Assembly: GCF_000013745.1 (NCBI RefSeq)
Contig: NC_007925.1
Coordinates: 3,224,001-3,288,000 of the forward strand
Source of the DNA: Rhodopseudomonas_A palustris_F
Lineage (GTDB): Bacteria; Pseudomonadota; Alphaproteobacteria; Rhizobiales; Xanthobacteraceae
Length of the DNA stretch: 64,000 bases
Reading direction: 5' to 3'
Program-made: the position numbers and the translations under genes
Notes under the pieces: model-generated
The model's input: the letters and a program-made list of their open reading frames with translations, nothing else
Databases searched by the model: none
Told to the model about the DNA's origin: nothing
Shown: piece after piece, positions 27,389 through 36,326 of the stretch
Layout of the letters: each line of letters opens with the position of its first letter
How positions within the stretch are numbered: the stretch's first letter is position 1

Positions 27389-28357
27389 CTACCTCACCCG
27401 AATGCGCGGATCGAGCCGCAGATAGATCAGATCGACCGCGGCGTTGGACACCGCGACGAGCAGCGAACCGAGCACCAGCACGCCGAGCACCATCGGGAAG
27501 TTCCGGCTCATCACGCTGTCGAACAACAGACTGCCGATGCCTGGCCAGCTGAACACCGCCTCGATCACTACGCTGCCGCCCAAGATGGTGCCGAGCTGCA
27601 GGCCGAGCAGCGTCACGATCGGCAACAGCGCGTTGCGCATCACATGCGCAATCACCACGCGGCCGCGGGACAACCCCTTGGCGCGCGCGGTGCGGACGAA
27701 ATCGAGACGAAACACCTCCAGCATCGAGGCTCGCATCACCCGGGCGTAGGTCGCCGCGTAAAACAGCCCGAGCGCGGTGGCCGGCAGCACCAGATGGTGC
27801 ATCACGTCGAGCGCGTCGCCGAACGCGCCATGCTCCGAACCGATGGTGCGCATGCCGCCGACCGGAAACCAGCCGAGCTTCACCGCGAACAGCACCGTCA
27901 TCATGATGCCGAGCCAGAAGCTCGGCGCGGCGAAAAAGAACACCGCGCCGAGCGAGATCAGATTGTCCCAGATGGTGTTGACCTTGACCGAGGCCAGCAC
28001 CCCGGCGGTGATGCCGACCAGCAGCGCGATCGCGGTGGCCGACAGCATCAGGATCACCGTGGACGGCAGCTGCTCGAGGATCACGTCGAGCACCGGGGCA
28101 TTCTGCCGGTAGGAGAAGCCGAGGTCGAGCCGCATCACCGACCAGATGTATTTGGCGAGTTGCACCGAGGTCGGCTGGTCGACCCCGTAGGTGTGGCGCA
28201 GCTGATCCAGCATCGCCGGGTCGGTGACCTGCTGCTCCGAGGTCATGACGTCGAACAGGCTGCCCGGCGCCATATGGATCAGCATGAAGTTGAGCACGAT
28301 CACCCCGAGGATCAGCGGGATGATCTGAAGAAGGCGGCGAATGATGATGCGACGCAC
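27389..28357 (-). CDS. Oligopeptide/dipeptide ABC transporter permease (DppB/OppB type)
   Basis: 322 residues from a GTG at 28357, chosen because GGGAGG stands six bases upstream; the longer ATG frame would overlap the preceding gene. The start VRRIIIRRLLQIIPLILGVIV, then LGFSYRQNAPVLDVI and the loop RTARAKGLSRGRVVIAHVMRNALLPI are diagnostic for DppB/OppB. It lies 13 bases after the substrate-binding protein gene. Confidence 0.93.
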   Translation of the reverse strand: MRRIIIRRLLQIIPLILGVIVLNFMLIHMAPGSLFDVMTSEQQVTDPAMLDQLRHTYGVDQPTSVQLAKYIWSVMRLDLGFSYRQNAPVLDVILEQLPSTVILMLSATAIALLVGITAGVLASVKVNTIWDNLISLGAVFFFAAPSFWLGIMMTVLFAVKLGWFPVGGMRTIGSEHGAFGDALDVMHHLVLPATALGLFYAATYARVMRASMLEVFRLDFVRTARAKGLSRGRVVIAHVMRNALLPIVTLLGLQLGTILGGSVVIEAVFSWPGIGSLLFDSVMSRNFPMVLGVLVLGSLLVAVSNAAVDLIYLRLDPRIRVR

Positions 28358-28370
28358 GTTGCCTCCCTTG

Positions 28371-29978
28371 TCAGCGATCGAGCCAGAGTTCAGCCCAGCT
28401 CTCACCCATGAAGTCCGCGGTCAATGAATGGTCGCGCACGTCGGAGCGCACGATCGTCACCGGCTCGAGATCCACCATCGGCAGGATCGGCGCTTCGCTG
28501 GTCGCAAGGCGGTCGAACTCCTTGGCGAGCGCAATGCGCTTCGGCTCGTCGGTCTCCACCGTCATGCTGCTGACGATCTTGTCCATTTCCGGATTGGAAT
28601 AGCCGGTAGCGTTGCGGAACGCCGCGCCCTTCACGATGCCGTCGGTGGTGTAATATTGCGTGGAGGTGGGGACCAACTCGACGCTGCCGGTACTGTTCGA
28701 GATCGCGACGTCATAGTCGTAGTCGGTATAGATCCGCTTCAATGAGGTGGCGCGGTCCGGCACCGCGAGGTCGACGGTGATGTCGAGGTCCTCGAACGCC
28801 TGTTTGACGTATTGACCCATCTTGACGTTCTCTTCGAACCAGCCGGCCGACACCAGGCTGAGCTTGAAGCGCGAACCGCCCTTCACCGGATAGCCCGCGG
28901 CATCCAGCATCGAAGCGGCCTTCTTGACGTCGAACGGATAGGCCTGGACGTCCTTGGTGAAGAAGATCGCGTTGGAGTTGTGCACCACCCCGACCGACGG
29001 CTTGGCGCGGCCGAAGAAGATGGTGTCGGCGATGAATTCGCGATCGATCGCCATCATCAACGCCTGGCGCACCTCGCGCTTCTTGAAGATGTCGCGGCGT
29101 TGGTTGAACTCGACGGTCGCGATCCAGGCGGAGTTTGAATAGCCCTTGGTCTCCGCGACGAACTTGCCGCCGGCGGTGAGCCGGGTGATCTCCGGATAGG
29201 GAATCGGGTTGAACGTGCCGATATCGAGCTGACCGGCTTCGAACGCCGCCGAGCGCGACGCCGGGTCGCGCCACCAGCGGATCACCAGCTTGTCGAGATA
29301 GGGCAGCCCCGGATTCCAATAGCTCTCGTTGCGGGCATATTCGACGTGGCTGCCACGCACCCATTCCTTGACCTTGAACGGGCCGGTGCCGATCGGGGTG
29401 TTGTTGACCGGATTGGTGATGATATTGCTGCCGGCATAAATGTGCTTGGGGATCACCAGGCCGGCTTTGCCGGACAGCACCGACTTGAGAAAGAACTCCG
29501 GCACCGGCGCCTTGAACTTGAACACCACGGTGAGCGGATCGACGGCTTCCGCCGCCTCCAGCGCGTTGAGCGACACACCGGCGGAGATCGGCTTCCAGTA
29601 TTCCATCGCGTTGAACACAACGTCGTCGGCGGTGAACGGCTTGCCGTCATGCCAGGTCACCTTGTCGCGCAGCTTGATGGTGTAGCTGCGGAAGTCGGCG
29701 GCCGGCGCGATCGACAGCGCCAGCACCGGCTCGAACTTGAGGTCGACGGTGAGCCGCAACAGCCGCTCGACCACCTTGGTCGAGGTGAAATACGGGCTCG
29801 ATCCGCCGCCGGCGGGAACGAACAGCGACTGCGGTTCGAAGCCGCCCCAAGTGCCGATCAGCGTTCCGCCCCGCTTCGGCGTCGCCGCCGCGGCTGCGGC
29901 CGCGGAACTCCCGAGCCGGCTCGCCAGCACTACGCCCGCAGTTGTCAGCAGAAAGTCACGTCTCGAAAACCTGCTCAT
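28371..29978 (-). CDS. Oligopeptide/dipeptide-type periplasmic substrate-binding protein (SBP_bac_5)
   Basis: 535 residues with a twin-arginine signal (MSRFSRRDFLLTTAGVVLASR). The family 5 pattern is clear: YTIKLRDKVTWHDGKPFTADDVVFNAMEYWK, then GTGPFKVKEWVRGSHVEYARNESYW and REVRQALMMAIDREFI. It delivers peptides or other ligands to the permeases encoded directly downstream. Tat export of such a protein is less common than Sec export. The ligand is unknown. Given the racemase and amidohydrolase neighbours, a D-amino-acid-containing or N-acyl peptide is one possibility. Confidence 0.92.
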   Translation of the reverse strand: MSRFSRRDFLLTTAGVVLASRLGSSAAAAAAATPKRGGTLIGTWGGFEPQSLFVPAGGGSSPYFTSTKVVERLLRLTVDLKFEPVLALSIAPAADFRSYTIKLRDKVTWHDGKPFTADDVVFNAMEYWKPISAGVSLNALEAAEAVDPLTVVFKFKAPVPEFFLKSVLSGKAGLVIPKHIYAGSNIITNPVNNTPIGTGPFKVKEWVRGSHVEYARNESYWNPGLPYLDKLVIRWWRDPASRSAAFEAGQLDIGTFNPIPYPEITRLTAGGKFVAETKGYSNSAWIATVEFNQRRDIFKKREVRQALMMAIDREFIADTIFFGRAKPSVGVVHNSNAIFFTKDVQAYPFDVKKAASMLDAAGYPVKGGSRFKLSLVSAGWFEENVKMGQYVKQAFEDLDITVDLAVPDRATSLKRIYTDYDYDVAISNSTGSVELVPTSTQYYTTDGIVKGAAFRNATGYSNPEMDKIVSSMTVETDEPKRIALAKEFDRLATSEAPILPMVDLEPVTIVRSDVRDHSLTADFMGESWAELWLDR

Positions 29979-30043
29979 CTGTATTCCTTACGTTGCGAGT
30001 GCGTCGAACCTGGCTCGGGTGCTGCGTTGCGGTGCTTACGGTG

Positions 30044-30472
30044 TCATTTCGACTCCAGCGTCGAATAGGTGCCGCGTCCGATCGCCAGCAGTGCCCCCTT
30101 TTCGTCGAACACGTCGACATCGGCGACGCCGACGCTCTTGCCGGCGCGGCGCACCCGTGACACCGCCACTAGCGCGGTGTCGACCGCCGGCTTCAGGTAG
30201 TCGACGCGGAAGTTGACGGTCGGCAGGCCGCGGCCGACCATCATGCCAACGGCGAAATCGCCGACGGTGTCGATCACCGACGCGATCACGCCGCCATGCC
30301 ATTGCTTGGAGCCCGGACGACGTTCAAATTCGGCGCGCATCGGCGTGCGCATCGTCACCTCCTGCTTCTCCGGATCGGCCGAGGTCACAGCCAATCCGAG
30401 AAACTGGGCGAACGGCGAGGCATCGAGCATCGCCTGGATTTGCGCCGCGGTCAGCGGCTCAGGCTTGCTCAT
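30044..30472 (-). CDS. PaaI-like hot-dog fold thioesterase
   Basis: 142 residues. The core KQWHGGVIASVIDTVGDFAVG and PTVNFRVDYLKPA matches the PaaI/YdiI acyl-CoA thioesterase family, with HGG and the catalytic acidic residue in VIDTV. It would hydrolyse an acyl-CoA made by the AMP-ligase of the cluster or remove dead-end thioesters. The start overlaps the stop of the oxidoreductase gene (ATGA), and 65 bases separate it from the binding-protein gene. Confidence 0.88.
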   Translation of the reverse strand: MSKPEPLTAAQIQAMLDASPFAQFLGLAVTSADPEKQEVTMRTPMRAEFERRPGSKQWHGGVIASVIDTVGDFAVGMMVGRGLPTVNFRVDYLKPAVDTALVAVSRVRRAGKSVGVADVDVFDEKGALLAIGRGTYSTLESK

Positions 30473-31482
30473 GGCGTCACCACGACTTTGCCGAACACCG
30501 CGCGGTCTTCGATCACCCGCACCGCCTCTTTCGCCTCCTCCAACGGATAGGATTTGTCGATCAAGACCTTGAGCTTGCCGCTCTCGACCAGATCGAACAG
30601 CTTCGGCAGGTCGTCGCGCTCCCAGCCGTTGGAGCCGAGGATCTGCAGCTCGAAAGTCCAGATGAAGCGCAGATCTTCCTGCGGCGAATAGCCGGCGGTG
30701 GCGCCGCAGGTCAGCAACCTGCCGCCGACCTTGAGCACGCGCATCGATTTCACCCAGGTGTCGCCGCCGGTGAAGTTCACCACCACGTCGACGCCGCCGC
30801 TTTCGACGAAACGCCGGCGATGCGGCTTGCCGTGGCGCTCGAACACCGTCTTCATGAAATCGGCTTGGGTGTAGAGGATGATCTCATCGGCGCCGAGTTC
30901 GGTGAGCCGTCGGCCCTTCTCTTCGCTGCCGGCGCAGGCGATCACATAGGCGCCGGCCAGCTTGGCGAGCTGCACGCAGCACACGCCGACGCCGCCGCTG
31001 GCGCCGAGGATCAAGACCTTTTCACCAGCCTTGATTTTGCCGATGGTGTTCATCATCCGGATCGCGGTGCCGTAGGCCACCGGCAACGCCGCCGCCTGCT
31101 CGAACGTCACCGCGTCGGGAATCTTCACCAACTGGTGCGCTTTGGCGCGGCAGTATTCCGCCAGGCCGCCGTCCTGGGTCTCGCCCATCAGGCCGCCCTC
31201 GACGCGGTTGACCGGATCGATCAATACCCGGTCGCCGAGCTTCCAGCCTTCGACGCCGGCACCGAGTTCGCTGATCTCACCGACCACGTCGAGCCCGATG
31301 ATCACCGGCAGCGGCACCTTGATGCCCGGCATGCCGCGACGGGTGAAGACGTCGTGATAATTGATCGAAGAAGCCTTCACCTTGACGACGACGTCGCCCT
31401 CGCCGGCTTTCGGCGTCGGATAATCCGCGACGAATTGCAATTTGTCGTTGTCACCATGTTCGTGAAGGACCACCGCGCGCAT
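30469..31482 (-). CDS. Medium-chain dehydrogenase (quinone oxidoreductase / enoyl reductase-like)
   Basis: 337 residues. The N-terminal GroES-like domain starts MRAVVLHEHGDNDKLQFV and holds a conserved GLDVVGEISELGAGV. The Rossmann motif GASGGVGVCCVQLAKLAGAYVIA lies near 165-188, and GGDTWVKSMRVLKVGGRLLTCGATAG follows. It most likely uses NADPH on an enone or enoyl-CoA. Catalytic zinc ligands are not evident, so zinc-free quinone reductase activity is favoured. Its 3' end overlaps the thioesterase gene. Confidence 0.87.
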   Translation of the reverse strand: MRAVVLHEHGDNDKLQFVADYPTPKAGEGDVVVKVKASSINYHDVFTRRGMPGIKVPLPVIIGLDVVGEISELGAGVEGWKLGDRVLIDPVNRVEGGLMGETQDGGLAEYCRAKAHQLVKIPDAVTFEQAAALPVAYGTAIRMMNTIGKIKAGEKVLILGASGGVGVCCVQLAKLAGAYVIACAGSEEKGRRLTELGADEIILYTQADFMKTVFERHGKPHRRRFVESGGVDVVVNFTGGDTWVKSMRVLKVGGRLLTCGATAGYSPQEDLRFIWTFELQILGSNGWERDDLPKLFDLVESGKLKVLIDKSYPLEEAKEAVRVIEDRAVFGKVVVTP

Positions 31483-31504
31483 GTGCTGTTTCGCTCCGTT
31501 TTTG

Positions 31505-32635
31505 TTAGGCTGCTGTTGTGGCAGCGAGGGACCAGGTCGTCAGTCCCTCGACCGCCTGTTGGGTAATCGAGATCGCTTGTTCGGTGGTTTCGCCGCGCCA
31601 ATGCGACGACACCGGCACGAAGCAGTCGTGCAAGTCGGCGCGCAGCAGGCGAACCCGTTCGCTGTCGGCTTCGGCTTTGAACTTCAGCCATTGATCGAGC
31701 CGTAGCGCGTGGCGGACGTGGGGACCGCGGGTGCCGAATTCGATCACCGCGCCGACCATCGGCCGGCCAGCGAGAAATTTGCTCAGGCCGTGAAACACCA
31801 GCCCCTGATAATTCGGCCGCGCCACGTTATGCGGCCGCTGGCCGACGATGCGGTCCTTGCCCCACCAGCGCACGGCCTCGCCATGCAGCGCGCCGCCCTC
31901 GTCGTTGAAGCACAGGAAGAACGATTTCGCCCAGTCGCCGATCCCGGTGTGCCAATCGATGAAGCCGACCCGCTCCGCTGCGCCAAGATGATCGGCGACG
32001 ATGGTTTCCAGCGCCAGATTGGACCACTCGCGCTGCGTCCCGCCGTAGTTGGTGCCCTGCGGAAATTCGTATTGGCCCCTCGCCTGCGCATCGAACAGCG
32101 CATCGGCGCCGTGAGCGGTTTGATAGGCCGAGACGGCGTCGGTGTACGGGACAAGCGCGGCTGGGGTCCACTCGTCCGGGACCTGGTGTGGATAAAGCGT
32201 GGCATAGCCCGGGTTGGCGGGATATGGCGCGTCGTGGTCGATGAAATTGCGGTTCAGATCGACGTTGTTCTCGGTGGTCCGCGTTCCCCAGGCGAACCCA
32301 TACGGATTGAGCCCGTGCACAAACAGCACGGACACGCCGCGCGGCAGCGCGCGGGCAAACTCGCTCTGCATCCAGCCGATTTGCGCGGCCGAGCCGCTCA
32401 GTCCTTCCAAGCCATGGGTGCCGCTGATGATCACAAGTTGCGACGGCGCCCCGGGATCGCCGAGCCGCGCCACGTCGATCAGCAACGCCTCGCCGTCCGG
32501 TCCGGTCTTCGTCGGATGCCGATATTGCGACAGCGCGCAGCCAAGCGCGGTGGCCGTGGCGACGAATTTGCCGCGCGCGCCGGTGTAATCCAGCGCGAAA
32601 CTCTTCGTGAAATCGTTCATCACGGCCGGTCTCAT
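31505..32635 (-). CDS. M14/DUF2817-family zinc carboxypeptidase-like hydrolase
   Basis: 376 residues from the ATG at 32635, which overlaps the stop of the preceding gene (ATGA); an ATG five codons later is possible. Zinc-site features are IISGTHGLEG (His and Glu), then ENNVDLNRNF with the conserved Asn-Arg, and GFIDWHTGIGDW (second His). VGAVIEFGTRG supplies the likely catalytic Glu. The family is related to M14 carboxypeptidases and aspartoacylases. No signal peptide, so it should act in the cytoplasm on imported peptide or N-acyl amino acid. Confidence 0.85.
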   Translation of the reverse strand: MRPAVMNDFTKSFALDYTGARGKFVATATALGCALSQYRHPTKTGPDGEALLIDVARLGDPGAPSQLVIISGTHGLEGLSGSAAQIGWMQSEFARALPRGVSVLFVHGLNPYGFAWGTRTTENNVDLNRNFIDHDAPYPANPGYATLYPHQVPDEWTPAALVPYTDAVSAYQTAHGADALFDAQARGQYEFPQGTNYGGTQREWSNLALETIVADHLGAAERVGFIDWHTGIGDWAKSFFLCFNDEGGALHGEAVRWWGKDRIVGQRPHNVARPNYQGLVFHGLSKFLAGRPMVGAVIEFGTRGPHVRHALRLDQWLKFKAEADSERVRLLRADLHDCFVPVSSHWRGETTEQAISITQQAVEGLTTWSLAATTAA

Positions 32636-33492
32636 ACGGTGAATCCGAGCGCGACGTTGGCTGCGTCGGCGTGCGACACGATGATGCCACCGGCATAGCT
32701 CTGGTAAGCGATCGCTGCGGCGTCGAACACCGCCCGCGGCGTATCGAGCGAGGCCACCTTGAACACCAGCGCGACCATGCGATCCGAGCCGTCCGAGCTA
32801 AGCAGCGCTGCACCGGCATAGCGCTCTGCAACCGCCTCAGGTTGCAACACCAGCACGGTGGCCGCGCCGGCCCGAAACGACACCCCGCCGCTGATCTGAG
32901 CCAGCAGCCCCGGGCCGAACATTTGCTCGTAGAGCGCTGCGGTCCGTGCCGGATTGCGCGCTGCGATCACGAATTCGGCGATGCCGGTCACGCCGTTACG
33001 ATGCGCCTGCCATTCCGGGCGCCACACCAGTTCGGGCGTATCGTGATGGCAGAAGAAGGTGCGGCCATTCTCGACCTGCTCGCCGCTGACGCGAACAACC
33101 TTGAACCGCGCGTCATGCGTGCCGTCGGCCAACACGACCGGCCGAGCGAAGCTGATCGGCGGCTGCACCGGCACGCCGCGGGTTTTCAGAGTGGAATACA
33201 CCAGCTCGGCATCGATCGACTTGAACACCAGACCGGTCAGCCCCGCGGGATGCGCCCAAAGATCGGCGCGCTGGGTCTCGCGGCCCGGCAGATAACCGAG
33301 CAGCTCCAGATAGTCGTTGCCGAAGATCGCGAGATTGTTGCTGGAGCCCAGCGTATGATGTCCGCGCTCGGTGAGCTGAAATCCAAGCCGGGCGTATTGC
33401 GCCGCCGCTTCGTCCAGCCCCCCCATCACATTGATGACGACGTGATCGAGAACAGGCCGGAATTCGTCAATGGCGGCAACCGTATCGTTCAT
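32632..33492 (-). CDS. VOC/glyoxalase-fold protein
   Basis: 286 residues with two tandem vicinal-oxygen-chelate modules. The first begins LDHVVINVMGGLDEAAAQYARLGFQLTERGHHTLGSSNNLAIF, as in the Glyoxalase_3 group. The second, at about 165-280, ends AIAYQSYAGGIIVSHADAANVALGF. His18 and Glu63 (DYLELLG) are candidate metal ligands. The reaction is unknown; members include lyases, epimerases and dioxygenases. An epimerase/isomerase role would fit the racemase next door. Confidence 0.8.
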   Translation of the reverse strand: MNDTVAAIDEFRPVLDHVVINVMGGLDEAAAQYARLGFQLTERGHHTLGSSNNLAIFGNDYLELLGYLPGRETQRADLWAHPAGLTGLVFKSIDAELVYSTLKTRGVPVQPPISFARPVVLADGTHDARFKVVRVSGEQVENGRTFFCHHDTPELVWRPEWQAHRNGVTGIAEFVIAARNPARTAALYEQMFGPGLLAQISGGVSFRAGAATVLVLQPEAVAERYAGAALLSSDGSDRMVALVFKVASLDTPRAVFDAAAIAYQSYAGGIIVSHADAANVALGFTV

Positions 33493-33569
33493 ACTTGTCC
33501 TGCCTTAGCTTCGTTCTCGGGAGAATGGCAAGGTGGTTCGCTTCACGTCTTGCTGATCGCGACCGATCT

Positions 33570-34289
33570 TCAGGCCGCTCGCGGACGCGGTGCCAGCTTA
33601 GCCATCGAAAACTCGATGGCGGCGTCGGCATGCAGCAACGTAGAATCAAAGACCGGCAGATCGATATGCTCCGGCCCGACCAAGAGGCCGATCTCGGTGC
33701 AGCCGAGGATCACGCAATCGGCGCCTTTGGCTTTACCCTCCGCGATCACGTCGAGGTACAGATTCCGGGAGGCGTCGCTAACAATGCCCTGACACAATTC
33801 ATCGAAGATGATGTCGTGGATCACGGTCCGCCCGTCGGCATCGGGAATCACCGGATCGAGGCCGAAGCCCTCGCGCAATCGCTCGACGTAAAAGTCCTGT
33901 TCCATGGTGTAGCGGGTCGCCAGCAACAACGGCCGGCTCAAGCCCTCGGCCTTCACCGCCTCGGCGGTGACGTCGGCGATGTGCAGCAGCGGAATCGACA
34001 CCGCCTGCTGCACTTCGTCGGCCAGCTTGTGCATGGTGTTGGTGCAGATCAACAGGCAGCTGGCGCCGCCTTGTTCCAGCACCCGGGCGATGTCCGCCAG
34101 GATCTGGCACGCCTCGTCCCAATGGCCCTGCTTCTGCAGGCTGACGATGGCGTCGAAGTCGATCGAGCGCATCAGGATATCCGCCGAGTGCAGACCGCCG
34201 AGCCGGGTGCGGATCTGCTCATTCAATCGACGATAGTACACTGCAGTGCTTTCCCAACTCATTCCGCCAATCAAGCCGATCGTCTGCAT
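33570..34289 (-). CDS. Aspartate/glutamate racemase family protein
   Basis: 239 residues from the ATG at 34289. The start MQTIGLIGGMSWESTAVYYRRLNEQI, the first catalytic Cys in LLICTNTMHK (near residue 86) and the second in DCVILGCTEIGLLV (near residue 198) define the cofactor-independent Asp/Glu racemase family (YgeA-like). The two cysteines act as the acid and base pair. First gene of the long minus-strand catabolic run; the promoter should lie just upstream of 34289. Specificity for Asp, Glu or another amino acid cannot be told. Confidence 0.9.
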   Translation of the reverse strand: MQTIGLIGGMSWESTAVYYRRLNEQIRTRLGGLHSADILMRSIDFDAIVSLQKQGHWDEACQILADIARVLEQGGASCLLICTNTMHKLADEVQQAVSIPLLHIADVTAEAVKAEGLSRPLLLATRYTMEQDFYVERLREGFGLDPVIPDADGRTVIHDIIFDELCQGIVSDASRNLYLDVIAEGKAKGADCVILGCTEIGLLVGPEHIDLPVFDSTLLHADAAIEFSMAKLAPRPRAA

Positions 34290-35268
34290 CGTCGCCGTCC
34301 GTTTCCACATGACATTTCTGCCTTGGCGAAACAGTAACAGCGATGGCGCGCAATCGGATCGCGTTTGCGGGACCTTACAGGAGTGTGCCGGGGAGGAAAT
34401 TGGCGTTGTTGCGGCGATCCGAGGAATAGAATTTCGTCTCCTGCCCCCGCCGCAGAGCGAACTCCCTGTTCAAGGAAACGATGGCACTGGCGGCCACGAG
34501 CAAAAGGGGCCTCTCCGCACCTGGCAACTCGCCGAGTGGCGGACTGAGAAAACCGGAGATCCGCGCTTGAGCCGACGGCAATGCTGTCCATAAGGCGGGG
34601 TCTGGCGGTGTCGGAGCATAAGAACGTCGATCGGGACCTCAATCCAAGCTGAGTTCCACCCCTTCGCCAGAACATCGAAGCGCTCCGCGCCAGCGGCGCG
34701 CCACGTGCAGTTGCAGCCGGCCGGGTTTAAAGAGGAACTCGCCAGCACCACGAGGGCGTTCGCCGGCAGCATGACTTTCGTGTATCCGCATCGGAGGGTC
34801 TACGGCTGATAGATCTCCTGGAACCTGCTGCCCGGGGTGCCACAGTTCTCTTTCGTCGTCCTGGCCCGGTGGCGGCGATCTTTCTCTCCACCTTCGTGAT
34901 CAGCCAGAAACGCGCAATGCGGCACCGACAAACCTGACGACTTCAACCTGCACATGAACTGCCGACCGGATACGATTGACCATCCTGATCAAGATGGTGA
35001 CAGCGATCGCCGAGAACTCGACGTGCCGGCGGACACGGCACCTGACATCGGCGAGGTCATTAAGTCGCACCCGAGGCCGTGTTGAGCGAGATCGAGGAAT
35101 AGCGTTCGGCTCGCGAATTCTTGCTTCCTCTCCATCGACAACGAGCGTTTTCATCTCCGCCTGCGACCATGCGCGCAACAGTCGTCGTTCTTGATTGTTT
35201 CGCGCTTCTGTCTAGGAACAAGCCGCTGATCCCGATGTTGTTCGGCCTCTCATCATCGGAGGACCACC
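34290..35268. other. Long non-coding stretch (about 980 bases)
   Basis: Holds the promoter of the racemase-led operon at its left end and that of the DUF378 gene at its right end. Several short frames are open but none shows a domain, a good ribosome-binding site or neighbour-like codon use. The region looks like decayed or accessory DNA, but I cannot name any remnant. Confidence 0.4.
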
Positions 35269-35517
35269 ATGCGCATCGTCAATGCTATCACCTTGCTACT
35301 TCTGATCGTCGGCGGCCTGAACTGGGGTTTGGTCGGCCTATTTGACTTCGATCTCGTGACGGCAATCCTGGGCAACGGGGCCGCCGAAACCGCAACCTCA
35401 TCGGCCGCATCGCGGATCGTCTACGTCCTCGTTGCGGTCTCGGCGATCTTCCAGATCGTCTCGCTGTCCCGCCTGCTCTCGTCCCAGCCGGAAACCTTCG
35501 GGTCGAGGAGCTATTGA
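35269..35517 (+). CDS. DUF378 small membrane protein
   Basis: 82 residues, preceded by GGAGGACCACC. MRIVNAITLLLLIVGGLNWGLVGLFDFDLVTAILG is the DUF378 signature (GGLNWGLVG...), with two membrane helices at about 5-23 and 49-68 and a short polar loop between. DUF378 proteins are widespread but uncharacterised. It stands alone between two long non-coding stretches. Confidence 0.88.
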   Translation: MRIVNAITLLLLIVGGLNWGLVGLFDFDLVTAILGNGAAETATSSAASRIVYVLVAVSAIFQIVSLSRLLSSQPETFGSRSY

Positions 35518-36326
35518 ACGTCCTGAGCTCGACACCCCGCGCGCCCAGGTGACCCGCGACAGCTTTCGCCGATCGTCGGTGACGAAAAACTGACTGTGCG
35601 ACCTACTTTCTGCCGGGTGCGGCGGTTTGCGCACCTCCGGCGGTCGGACTGCGGGAATCCGTTGGCGGCTCTGTTACGAGCCGCCAACGGCCTCAACCCG
35701 ATCAACCGTCCGGACGACACCGATCCGGCCAGCCGTTGCGCCGCTAGCTGTTTCGAAGTGCGGCGCTCGTGCCACGGGGCCGTCAGCCAGGCTCACCAGC
35801 GTCGTATCGATCGAAACACCTGTTAGAGCGGCTGCGTCACCTCGGCCTGCGACGCTCAGCCGCAAGACGTAGACGCGGTCCTCGCCTTCTCCTCATCTGC
35901 ACAAGCATGTTCCTTGACAATACGACGCGAGTGCCTCACGCTCGCAGTTGCGAGTGCGGCTTGAAACAAGGCGATCGGAACTGCTGATTGGATCGTTGAA
36001 CACCGGGCGGAGCTCAAGGGAGACCGCGCGGTGGCAACCTGCCGTTTCGTCCTCGACGGTTGAGGCGCCGGCTTGTCTTCCTTAACCTAATTCGGCAACA
36101 CGGCCGATAAGACGGTAGCGTTCGACAGCGTCATCTCCAGTAGCCGATGCCACCGCCCGGGAACGACCCGACACGCGGTGCCAGGCCGATGTGATCGACG
36201 GCGGCATCGCCCCGCCGCAAGCCGGGCGGTTGGGACGCCATACACGACGACAGGCAATGAACATCGCGCAACGCGGAGGCGCGCCAATCCGCTGGCTTCC
36301 GTCATTCTATCCAACGAGGAGGCATC
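35518..36326. other. Long non-coding stretch upstream of pflB
   Basis: About 810 bases. It contains a strong stem-loop (35659-35690) and must carry the pfl promoter. I looked for a TTGAT-N4-ATCAA FixK/FNR box and found none. The small frames here show no recognisable protein. Confidence 0.45.
35659..35690. terminator. Strong 13-bp stem-loop downstream of the DUF378 gene
   Basis: ccgttggcggctc (35659-35671) and gagccgccaacgg (35678-35690) are perfect complements around a 6-base loop (tgttac). It sits 140 bases past the DUF378 stop. No T-run follows on either side, so it may be a terminator without U-tract or part of an unlisted small RNA. Confidence 0.45.
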
